DNA of 21,137 nt. It comes from UBA1227 sp045629305. GTDB lineage: Bacteria; Bacillota; Clostridia; Oscillospirales; Acutalibacteraceae. Under the pieces are notes generated by a model. It saw only the letters and a program-made list of their open reading frames with translations, did no database searches and was not told where the DNA came from. This document shows, piece by piece, positions 14,441 to 21,137 of the stretch (positions are counted from its first letter, which is position 1; every line of letters starts with the position of its first letter). The position numbers and the translations under genes are program-made. The stretch lies in contig JAZQQZ010000030.1 in the NCBI GenBank assembly GCA_045629305.1, positions 1-21,137 of the forward strand, written 5' to 3'.

Positions 14441-14548
14441 AATTTACGGGAGGGCACCCATAAGGGCTTTAGCGGTAAATTAAGCACCCGAAAATTTCGG
14501 ATTCTTAATTTATTGCTGAAACCTTGGGCCTCCCGAATTAATAAATTT
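14441..14548 (+). promoter_or_regulatory. pnp leader: extended, almost fully paired hairpin
   Basis: One long hairpin runs from 14447 to 14535. P1 is 14447-14453 with 14529-14535 (7 bp). A GCA bulge follows. P2 is 14457-14459 with 14526-14528, then an AU bulge, then 14462-14465 with 14522-14525. A GC/A internal loop follows. P3 is 14468-14484 with 14504-14520 (17 continuous pairs, 3 of them G-U). After a 3x3 internal loop, P4 is 14488-14492 with 14496-14500. An outer AATTTA/TAAATT helix (14441-14446 with 14542-14547) can close the base. The pnp ribosome binding site (AGAGG, 14551-14555) lies just outside. Confidence 0.75.
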
Positions 14549-14562
14549 AGAGAGGTAAAATT

Positions 14563-16746
14563 ATGTTCGAAAACTACAAGGTTTATGAAACAACTCTTGC
14601 AGGTCGTCCACTCCGTCTTGAGACAGGTAAAATGGCCGGCCTTGCAAATGCAGCAGTATTCGCAAACTATGGCGAGACATCAGTTCTCTGCACAGTTACA
14701 GCATCTGCTAAACCACGTGAGGGTGTAGATTTCTTCCCACTCTCAGTTGATTACGAAGAGAAGATGTATTCAGTAGGTCGTTTCCCTGGCTCATTCCAGA
14801 GAAGAGAAGGCAAGGCAGCTGATAAAGCAATCCTTGCATCTCGTTGCATCGACCGCCCAATCCGTCCTCTTTTCCCTAAGGACATGAGAAACGATTGTTC
14901 AGTAGTAGCAACAGTTATGTCCGTAGATCCAGATTGCTCACCTGAAATCACCGCAGCAATCGGTGTATCCTGCGCAATCGCAATCTCTGATATTCCATGG
15001 GATGGTCCTATCTCATCTGTAGACGTTGGTCTTGTTGATGGCGAGATCGTTATCAACCCAACACTTGAGCAGAGAGCAAAGACTGACCTTAAGCTCACTG
15101 TTTCATCAACAGCTGACCTCGTTGCTATGATTGAGGCAGGCGGTAATGAAATCCCTGAGGATCAGATGTTTGATTGCATCATGGCTGGCCATGAGGTTAA
15201 CAAGGAAGTTGTAAAATTCATCAACTCAATTGTTGCTGAAATTGGTAAGCCAAAGTTCGAGTTTGAGTCAAATGACCCAGATCCAGAGATTCTTGACGAA
15301 ATCGAAGCATTCTGCGTTAAAGACGTAGAGTATGCTCTTGATACAGACGATAAGAACGTTCGTGATGAGAGACTTCTCCCAATCTACGATGCAGTTCATG
15401 AGAAGTACGACGAGCGTTTCCCAGAAGAGGAAACTAAGATTGATGAAATCATGTATTTGATTCAGAAGCACGTTGTTCGTCGTTGGCTCAAGGAAGAGAA
15501 GAAGCGTGTTGATGGTCGTGGTATCGATGAGATCCGTCCACTTAATGCACAGGTAGACCTTCTCCCACGTGTTCACGGTTCAGGTATGTTCACACGTGGT
15601 CAGACACAGGTTCTCTCAATTGCAACACTTGCACCTCTTTCTGATGCTCAGAAGCTTGATGGTCTTGATGAGGAAACAGAGAAGAGATACATCCATCACT
15701 ACAACTTCCCATCATACTCAGTAGGTGAGACAAAGCCATCACGTGGACCTGGTCGTCGTGAGATAGGCCACGGTGCACTCGCTGAGCGTGCTCTTGTTCC
15801 AGTAATTCCAAGTATTGAAGATTTCCCATATGCTATCCGTGTAGTATCAGAAGTTCTTTCTTCTAACGGTTCTACATCACAGGGCTCTATCTGTGGATCA
15901 ACACTTGCTCTTATGGCAGCCGGTGTTCCAATTAAGGCTCCTGTAGCTGGTATCTCCTGTGGCCTTATCACAGGCGACCAGGGCGTATATGGTGACTTTA
16001 TGACAATGGTAGATATCCAGGGTCTTGAGGATTTCTATGGCGACATGGACTTCAAGGTAGCAGGTACTCATAAGGGTATCACAGCTATTCAGATGGACCT
16101 CAAGGTTCATGGTCTTACACCAGAAATCATCAAGGAAGCATTTGAGAAGACTCGCAAGGCTCGTCTCTACATCCTTGATGAGATTATGCTGAGGTGTATC
16201 CCAGAGGTACGCCCACAGCTTTCTAAATATGCTCCTAAGATGCTTACAACAACAATCAGCCCAGACAAGATTGGTGATGTTATCGGTAAGCAGGGCAAGG
16301 TTATCCAGAAGATCTGCGCTGAGTGCAACTGTAAGGTTGACGTCAATGATGAGGGTCAGGTATTCGTATCTGCTCTTGATTATGACGATGCAGAGCGTGC
16401 AATCTTCATGGTTGAAACAATCGCTAACGACCCAGAAGTAGGTGCAATCTACAAGGGTGTTGTAACAAGACTTATGAACTTCGGTGCTTTCGTTGAAATC
16501 GCTCCAGGTAAAGAGGGTCTTGTACATATCAGCCGTCTCGATGTTAAACGTACAGAAAAAGTTGAGGACGTTGTAACAGTAGGCGACGAAGTAATCGTTA
16601 AGGTAATCGAAATCGACGATCAGGGAAGAATTAATCTCTCTCGCCGTGATGCACTTATCGAAGTAGAGGGTGCTGTTCCAGAGAACGACATCTCAGAGGA
16701 GGCAGCCCCACGTCGCAACAACTTCCGCCGTGGTGGTAAAAGATGA
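14563..16746 (+). CDS. pnp: Polyribonucleotide nucleotidyltransferase (PNPase)
   Basis: A 727-aa phosphorolytic 3'-5' exoribonuclease. It has two RNase PH-like domains separated by an alpha-helical domain, then a KH domain (GKQG loop at 575-578) and an S1 domain (about 627-697). The catalytic core of the second RNase PH domain is intact: SVGE (386-389), the RREIGHGALAERAL phosphate-binding block, and D490, D496 and K498 in the EDFYGDMDFK motif. The C-terminal tail is short and basic (RRNNFRRGGKR). The ATG follows AGAGG. It overlaps the next gene by 4 bases (ATGA), and the unusual structured leader upstream suggests post-transcriptional control. Confidence 0.98.
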   Translation: MFENYKVYETTLAGRPLRLETGKMAGLANAAVFANYGETSVLCTVTASAKPREGVDFFPLSVDYEEKMYSVGRFPGSFQRREGKAADKAILASRCIDRPIRPLFPKDMRNDCSVVATVMSVDPDCSPEITAAIGVSCAIAISDIPWDGPISSVDVGLVDGEIVINPTLEQRAKTDLKLTVSSTADLVAMIEAGGNEIPEDQMFDCIMAGHEVNKEVVKFINSIVAEIGKPKFEFESNDPDPEILDEIEAFCVKDVEYALDTDDKNVRDERLLPIYDAVHEKYDERFPEEETKIDEIMYLIQKHVVRRWLKEEKKRVDGRGIDEIRPLNAQVDLLPRVHGSGMFTRGQTQVLSIATLAPLSDAQKLDGLDEETEKRYIHHYNFPSYSVGETKPSRGPGRREIGHGALAERALVPVIPSIEDFPYAIRVVSEVLSSNGSTSQGSICGSTLALMAAGVPIKAPVAGISCGLITGDQGVYGDFMTMVDIQGLEDFYGDMDFKVAGTHKGITAIQMDLKVHGLTPEIIKEAFEKTRKARLYILDEIMLRCIPEVRPQLSKYAPKMLTTTISPDKIGDVIGKQGKVIQKICAECNCKVDVNDEGQVFVSALDYDDAERAIFMVETIANDPEVGAIYKGVVTRLMNFGAFVEIAPGKEGLVHISRLDVKRTEKVEDVVTVGDEVIVKVIEIDDQGRINLSRRDALIEVEGAVPENDISEEAAPRRNNFRRGGKR

Positions 16747-17420
16747 TCACAGAAAAAAGCAAAAAAAGTGCTAAGTTTATAGGCTTTATCGTTATTGTTC
16801 TTGCAATAGTTGCAATCGTGATGCTTATCACGAAGGCCGTGAATTCTATCAAGGCCAAAGAGGGAGATGCCCCACACGACTATTCCAAGTATCAGGAGAT
16901 GCTTGTACCGGTTGTGATGAACGATATCGACGAGTTCGATGATGTAACTAAAGCAAATATGTCTCAGCTTATTGAGGCATCGCTTTGGGCTATCTTGAAG
17001 AGCGATATCAACACCGATGACTACTCATCTGATGACGGTAACCTTCTTATCCCAGCATCCGCCGTTGAGAAGCAGTTCACTACTCTCTTCGGAACAGATG
17101 TCAAGATTAAGCATGGCACGGTATCTACAATTGATTTCGAGTTCGAATATGACTCATCAAATCAGACATATAAGGTACCAATCACAGGTGTAACGCCAAT
17201 CTATTCACCTAAGGTTCTCGATAAGTCAGAGAAGAGCAATATGCTCATTCTCACAGTCGCTTATCTCTCGGGTTCTGAATGGGAACAGGATAAGGACGGT
17301 TCTTTCATAGAACCGACACCTTCTAAGTACGTTAAGGTTTCACTTCGTCGTAATAAGGATAACTCCTATTACATCTGTGCTATTCAGCCAACAAGTGAGC
17401 CTGAGGCAATGAGCAAATAA
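16743..17420 (+). CDS. Single-pass membrane-anchored protein, unknown function
   Basis: A 225-aa protein I do not recognise. A short basic N-terminus (EKSKKSAK) is followed by one strongly hydrophobic helix (about 12-31). By the positive-inside rule the remaining ~190 residues face outside the cell. The outer part is acidic and soluble, contains no cysteine until near the end, and has no catalytic motif I can name. The lack of a lipobox suggests an uncleaved anchor. Its ATG overlaps the pnp stop by 4 bases with only a weak ribosome binding site, implying coupling to pnp translation. A terminator follows 6 bases after the stop. Confidence 0.8.
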   Translation: MITEKSKKSAKFIGFIVIVLAIVAIVMLITKAVNSIKAKEGDAPHDYSKYQEMLVPVVMNDIDEFDDVTKANMSQLIEASLWAILKSDINTDDYSSDDGNLLIPASAVEKQFTTLFGTDVKIKHGTVSTIDFEFEYDSSNQTYKVPITGVTPIYSPKVLDKSEKSNMLILTVAYLSGSEWEQDKDGSFIEPTPSKYVKVSLRRNKDNSYYICAIQPTSEPEAMSK

Positions 17421-17425
17421 TTTAG

Positions 17426-17456
17426 AGGCATCTTGATTTTTCAAGATGCCTTTCTT
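17426..17456 (+). terminator. Rho-independent terminator after the pnp transcript
   Basis: A perfect 11-bp stem (17426-17436 with 17441-17451) with a TTTT loop is followed by TTCTTT. It ends only about 17 bases before the ATG of the radical SAM gene. Confidence 0.85.
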
Positions 17457-17472
17457 TAAAAGAGAGAAAGAT

Positions 17473-19320
17473 ATGAGAGAAGATTTAGAAAGAATTCTGC
17501 CACTTGTTCAGAAGCCGGCGAAGTATATCGGCGGCGAGCTGAATAGCGTGATGAAGGATGCAAATGATGTGGATATAAGATTCGCATTTTGCTTCCCAGA
17601 CACATACGAAATAGGAATGTCCCATCTCGGCATGAAGATTCTCTACTCGCTCATCAACGCGAGAGAGGACGCATGGTGCGAGCGTTTCTTCGCGCCTGCA
17701 GAGGATATGGAGGAACAGCTGAAGAAGAACAACATTCCTCTCTTCGCGGTTGAGTCACAGGACCCAATGACAGATTTCGATGTAATCGGATTTACTCTTC
17801 AATATGAACTATCTTTCTCAACTATTCTTAATATGCTCGATCTCGGCGGAGTGCCAGTTCTTGCAAAGGATAGACATTCTCTAAAGAATCTTGTAATTGC
17901 TGGTGGCCCTTGTGCTTCCAATCCAGAGCCACTTTGCGACTTTATAGATGTATTCCAGCTCGGAGATGGCGAGGAACTTATGAACGAGTTCCTTGACCTC
18001 TACAAGGAATACAAGGCGCGCGGTGCAAGCAAGGAGGAGTTCCTCCGTGCCGCAGCGGAGATTGACGGCATTTATGTGCCATCTCTCTATGATATTGAAT
18101 ACAATGCCGATGGCACGATTAAGGCCGTAAATCCTAAGGATGGCGCGCCTGCAGTCGTTCATAAGCGTGTTGTAAAAGATCTCGATACAGCACATTTCCC
18201 AGATAAATTTATCGTTCCATTTGTCGAGATAGTACATGACAGAGTAACTGCGGAAGTATTCCGTGGCTGTATCCGTGGATGTAGATTTTGCCAGGCTGGT
18301 TTCATCTACAGACCTATAAGGGAGAAGAGCCCTGAGGTAATCGAGGCTCAGGCGGCCGACCTCATCAAGAGCACGGGCTATGATGAGATAAGCCTTATAT
18401 CTCTTTCGACAAGTGACTATACAGGAATTCAACCATTGCTCTCCAATATGATTGATTGGACGCAGAGCAAGAAAATAAATATAAGTCTTCCCTCTCTTCG
18501 TGTGGATAACTTCTCAGACGAACTTGTTGAGAAGATGAAACTCATAAGAAAGAGTGGACTGACATTTGCACCTGAAGCAGGTTCACAGCGCCTCCGTGAT
18601 GCTATTAATAAAAACATCACAGAGGAGGAGATACTGAGCACTGCTCGTATCGCATTTAGAGGTGGCTGGACAACAGTTAAACTCTACTTTATGCTTGGCC
18701 TTCCAACTGAGACTTGGGAGGATGTGGAGGCGATTATAGGCCTTTCACGTAAAATCGTATCTGAGTATTTTAGAATGGAGGACAAGCCTAAGGGTAAGGG
18801 CCTCACTGTAAATGTATCAGCATCAAGCTTCGTGCCGAAGCCACATACACCTTTCCAGTGGGAACCACAGGACACGAGAGAATCATTGACTGAGAAGCGT
18901 GATTATCTTATCGCAGAGTCACGCGTGCCAAAGTCACATATTCATCTCTCTGCCCATAAGATAAACACAATCTTCCTTGAAGCAGTATTTGCAAGGGGAG
19001 ATAGACGTCTCGGTCCAGTCCTTTATGAGGCCTGGAAATCAGGCTGTAAGCTTGATTCATGGGATGATCATTTCCGCTTTGACCTCTGGGAAGAAGCATT
19101 TGAAAAATGTAGCGTTGATCCAGAGTGGTATGCCAACAGAAGACGTAGTTATGAGGAAATTCTTCCTTGGGACCATCTTGACTATGGTCTTACTAAAGAA
19201 TTCCTCATCAGAGAAAATGAAAAGGCAAAGAAATCTGAAACCACAGAGAATTGCCGTATAAAGTGCGCTGCTTGTGGCGCATCAGCCTTGAATGGAGGTG
19301 AGTGCGGTGCAAAATGTTAG
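17473..19320 (+). CDS. B12-binding-type radical SAM protein (TIGR03960-like)
   Basis: A 615-aa protein. The N-terminal half resembles a cobalamin-binding-type domain (VDIRFAFCFPDTYEIGMSHLG, VIAGGPC, FQLGDGEE). It is followed by a radical SAM core with the 4Fe-4S motif C266-x3-C270-x2-C273 (RGCIRGCRFCQAGF). A HINTIFLEAVFARGD-like region and a short cysteine-rich tail (CRIKCAACG...CGAKC) close it. This matches the widespread clostridial family usually found beside a DUF2344 partner, as here (14-base overlap). Its substrate is not known to me. I prefer the ATG at 17473, preceded by GAGAG. An in-frame ATG at 17446 lies inside the terminator stem without a ribosome binding site. Confidence 0.9.
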   Translation: MREDLERILPLVQKPAKYIGGELNSVMKDANDVDIRFAFCFPDTYEIGMSHLGMKILYSLINAREDAWCERFFAPAEDMEEQLKKNNIPLFAVESQDPMTDFDVIGFTLQYELSFSTILNMLDLGGVPVLAKDRHSLKNLVIAGGPCASNPEPLCDFIDVFQLGDGEELMNEFLDLYKEYKARGASKEEFLRAAAEIDGIYVPSLYDIEYNADGTIKAVNPKDGAPAVVHKRVVKDLDTAHFPDKFIVPFVEIVHDRVTAEVFRGCIRGCRFCQAGFIYRPIREKSPEVIEAQAADLIKSTGYDEISLISLSTSDYTGIQPLLSNMIDWTQSKKINISLPSLRVDNFSDELVEKMKLIRKSGLTFAPEAGSQRLRDAINKNITEEEILSTARIAFRGGWTTVKLYFMLGLPTETWEDVEAIIGLSRKIVSEYFRMEDKPKGKGLTVNVSASSFVPKPHTPFQWEPQDTRESLTEKRDYLIAESRVPKSHIHLSAHKINTIFLEAVFARGDRRLGPVLYEAWKSGCKLDSWDDHFRFDLWEEAFEKCSVDPEWYANRRRSYEEILPWDHLDYGLTKEFLIRENEKAKKSETTENCRIKCAACGASALNGGECGAKC

Positions 19321-19969
19321 AATCTATTTCTCTAAGATAGGTGAGGCAAAGTATATCTCTCACCTCGACCTGATGCGCTGCTTCTCACGTGCCATGACCA
19401 GAGCGGAGATTCCACTCTGGTACACTGAAGGATACAATCCGCGCCCATATATGAATTTCGCGATGCCTCTTTCCCTTGGAATGGAGGGCAGTCTGGAAAT
19501 TCTTGACATAAGAACTGAAACAGACATCAAGAATAGTGAAATAAAAGATCGACTAAATGCTACTCTTCCAAGAGACATTAGAATTGTCGATGTTACTGAG
19601 CCGAAAAAGAAAGCACAACTTGTTGCTTTCTCAAGATATAAGATTGAGCTCGGTTATGAAAAAGACTTATCCGACGATGTTCTTCGCGTTCTTTCCGACG
19701 AAACTCTTACGATTTCTAAGGTCGGAAAGCAGGGAAAGCAGAAGGTTGTAAAGGAAATTACCTTGACAGGTCATATAAAAGATCTAAAAATTTGGAATGA
19801 TGGTGGCAGAATTACAACGGTTCTCGTCACACTCCCATCCAATCCTCAATTCGGCATCAACCCAGGTGTACTTATGAATAGGGTGCTTGAAATCCTTGGT
19901 GTTACACCGGATTTCATGCACGTAACAAGAAAGTATCTTCTTGATGATAATCTTGATAAGTTCGAGTAA
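19307..19969 (+). CDS. DUF2344 / TIGR03936 family radical SAM-associated protein
   Basis: A 220-aa protein of the DUF2344 family. The diagnostic start VRIYFSKIGEAKYISHLDLMRCFSRAMTRAEIP is followed by YTEGYNPRPYMNFAMPLSLG, typical of the family. In many genomes this domain is encoded next to, or fused to, the B12-type radical SAM protein, so the two likely act together; the reaction is unknown. I prefer the GTG at 19307, 8 bases after GGAGG (within GGAGGTGA, 19294-19301). The in-frame ATG at 19292 overlaps that ribosome binding site. The start lies within the 3' end of the radical SAM gene. Confidence 0.9.
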   Translation: MQNVRIYFSKIGEAKYISHLDLMRCFSRAMTRAEIPLWYTEGYNPRPYMNFAMPLSLGMEGSLEILDIRTETDIKNSEIKDRLNATLPRDIRIVDVTEPKKKAQLVAFSRYKIELGYEKDLSDDVLRVLSDETLTISKVGKQGKQKVVKEITLTGHIKDLKIWNDGGRITTVLVTLPSNPQFGINPGVLMNRVLEILGVTPDFMHVTRKYLLDDNLDKFE

Positions 19970-19981
19970 TAAAGTTATAAT
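19953..19981 (+). promoter_or_regulatory. Near-consensus promoter before the 331-aa gene
   Basis: TTGATA (19953-19958, 5/6) is followed after 17 bases by a perfect TATAAT (19976-19981). It overlaps the last codons of the DUF2344 gene. The expected start is near 19988, leaving a short leader of about 25 bases before the ATG at 20013. Confidence 0.75.
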
Positions 19982-20012
19982 CTAGATATTAAATATCAAA
20001 CAGGTGAGAATT

Positions 20013-21008
20013 ATGGCAAAGAAGTTTGACAAGAGAAAATACACACCAGATGTACTTCTTGTAGGTGTTGCTGCATTCCTTGGTAGCTCAGCTATCCAGG
20101 AAGTTTTACTCATACCTAAAACGGAGATAAAGATTAATGACAACTTGAAGATCCCTGTTCAGGGCCTTCTTCCGCTCTCGCAGAAATATGTTGCAAATAT
20201 ATCTCAGAAAGTACTTAACAATGTGATCCCAGTAGCTTTCACAACTACAACAAAATTGCTCGATACAATTAATGCTAAGGATCACGTAAGGGACACTGTA
20301 GTATGGTTTCTCTACGATTTCCTTGGAAAATATTCACTAAATAGTGTTATTACATTTGTCACACATAAGCTTGGAATCGCTGATGAGGACAAATATAAAG
20401 ACGTAATTCGTGATGTTATTGAGAACTATATAAATGAAAAATGTGATAGAGATGCACTTATTGAAAGTGCTACCAAAGAGGTAGTACGTATCCTTCGCAT
20501 AATCACCGAGGGAACGCTTGCATCTATGATATTTAGCGAACGCTTCGCTGAGGCAGCATCTGGTACAATTGCCGCAGCAATTGACCGATTCCTCGACAAC
20601 GAGGCAGCCGCTCGCCTCACAGAATATCTCCTCACATTTGTAAATCAAATTGAGGATGTAACAGTACCTTCAATTCTTGAGAAGGCACTTGGCCTTGATA
20701 AACTTGAGATGGCCAATCTCTTCGACAAGAGCTATGATTCCGTAATCGGCGAGAAGGCAACGTTTGCAGTTAATAATATCCGTCTTGGTGACTTTGTATA
20801 TGACCTCATTGCAAGCGTTGACTATGGCGAGGTATATAGCTACATGAAGAACAACATGGGCAATGACCTTATGAAGATCTCAATAGGTGGCGCTATGACA
20901 GCTATGAGCTTCTATGCTAGTTCTAAAAAGCTTGCTCGCAAGATTTACAAGCGCAAAGATAGACTTGATAAAATGATGGGGAAAGTAAAGCATGAGGATG
21001 AGGCGTAA
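20013..21008 (+). CDS. Unrecognised protein with hydrophobic N- and C-terminal segments
   Basis: A 331-aa protein I cannot place. A basic start (MAKKFDKRKY) leads into a moderately hydrophobic segment (about 14-33). The middle is predicted largely helical and amphipathic, rich in repeated hydrophobic/charged spacing, with several ALIES/EAAS-like helices. A second hydrophobic stretch (about 286-304) is followed by a very basic tail (KKLARKIYKRK). This is compatible with a membrane-associated protein having both ends in the cytoplasm, but a peripheral helical-bundle protein is also possible. The ATG at 20013 follows AGGTGAG; an in-frame GTG at 20004 is inside that site. It has its own strong promoter and overlaps the next gene by 11 bases. 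Confidence 0.8.
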   Translation: MAKKFDKRKYTPDVLLVGVAAFLGSSAIQEVLLIPKTEIKINDNLKIPVQGLLPLSQKYVANISQKVLNNVIPVAFTTTTKLLDTINAKDHVRDTVVWFLYDFLGKYSLNSVITFVTHKLGIADEDKYKDVIRDVIENYINEKCDRDALIESATKEVVRILRIITEGTLASMIFSERFAEAASGTIAAAIDRFLDNEAAARLTEYLLTFVNQIEDVTVPSILEKALGLDKLEMANLFDKSYDSVIGEKATFAVNNIRLGDFVYDLIASVDYGEVYSYMKNNMGNDLMKISIGGAMTAMSFYASSKKLARKIYKRKDRLDKMMGKVKHEDEA

Positions 21009-21137
21009 AAAGAATCTCGAATCACGCATGGATGCGTGCGGGGGATATCTTTTGACATTGATAACAGAGGATAAGAACTTCGAGACAGCCATTGAGAACA
21101 AGGATTATCTTGATTTCGAAGAACTCTTCGGAAATGA
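20998..21137 (+). CDS. trmB: Probable tRNA (guanine-N7)-methyltransferase TrmB, 5' part only
   Basis: An open frame of 46 codons runs from the ATG at 20998 off the window end. It begins MRRKKNLESRMDACGGYLL and continues to DYLDFEELFGN, resembling the N-terminus of clostridial TrmB, which makes m7G46 in tRNA. The SAM-binding motif (usually EIGCGKG) would come just after the window ends, so it cannot be seen. The start lies within the preceding gene (11-base overlap), suggesting coupled translation; the nearby GAGG is a weak ribosome binding site. Confidence 0.6.
   Translation, partial: MRRKKNLESRMDACGGYLLTLITEDKNFETAIENKDYLDFEELFGN

Noticed and set aside
14441..14548. A known metabolite riboswitch in the pnp leader
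   Set aside because: I compared it by memory with the THF, SAM, glycine, lysine, fluoride and ZTP types and saw no matching conserved core. The fold is a single extended hairpin rather than a junction with conserved loops.
15898..16527. 209-aa open frame antisense to pnp
   Set aside because: It lies wholly over the conserved catalytic and KH regions of pnp, has no ribosome binding site and has a composition typical of reverse-strand shadows.
17446..17472. Start of the radical SAM gene at the ATG inside the terminator stem
   Set aside because: There is no ribosome binding site in front of it, and the sequence is explained as the 3' arm and T-run of the terminator.
1..21137. CRISPR arrays, insertion sequences, phage genes or integration sites next to tRNA-Ser
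   Set aside because: I saw no regularly spaced repeats, transposase or integrase motifs, nor a duplicated tRNA 3' end that would mark an attachment site.

Overview
The window looks like a chromosomal stretch from a low-to-moderate-GC Gram-positive anaerobe of the class Clostridia. A Lachnospiraceae-like gut bacterium is my best guess. This is inferred from the gene order rimP-nusA-rnpM-ylxQ-infB-rbfA-nrnA-truB-ribF-rpsO-pnp, strong AGGAGG-type ribosome binding sites, vegetative sigma-A promoters, a short NusA, and a paired B12-type radical SAM / DUF2344 gene set. No phage, insertion sequence, CRISPR array or rRNA gene is visible.

Layout. Positions 1-83 hold the tail of an unidentified gene and a bidirectional terminator. 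Positions 83-221 hold tRNA-Ser(UGA) on the minus strand with a near-consensus promoter. Positions 268-1339 hold a ketopantoate-reductase-family gene and its terminator. Positions 1447-3824 hold trkH overlapped by a LysR regulator. Positions 3831-5944 hold a minus-strand sirtuin and a divergent plus-strand tocopherol-cyclase-like gene. Their shared intergenic region carries two perfect inverted repeats, each overlapping a putative -35 box. Positions 6017-6247 encode a small, very acidic four-cysteine protein whose ribosome binding site lies in the 3' arm of a 17-bp hairpin.

Positions 6269-14029 form the translation/transcription-factor operon. It starts at a TTGACA-17-TAGAAT promoter and a short leader with two mutually exclusive hairpins, and runs from rimP to ribF with tight spacing and several stop/start overlaps. 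rpsO follows with its own likely promoter and a leader that looks like an S15 autoregulatory site. After a terminator, pnp is preceded by an extended, almost fully paired hairpin of about 89 nt, reminiscent in logic of the E. coli pnp leader.

Downstream, pnp overlaps an unrecognised single-pass membrane protein gene ending in a terminator. Then come the B12-binding-type radical SAM gene overlapping its DUF2344 partner, an unrecognised 331-aa protein behind a near-consensus promoter, and the start of a probable trmB that runs off the window.

The genes themselves are mostly ordinary housekeeping. The unusual content is in the non-coding RNA leaders: four separate 5' regions (small ORF, rimP, rpsO, pnp) fold so that translation start regions could be controlled, three of them by direct pairing with the Shine-Dalgarno sequence. 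All pairings were worked out by eye and need computational folding and comparative checks.
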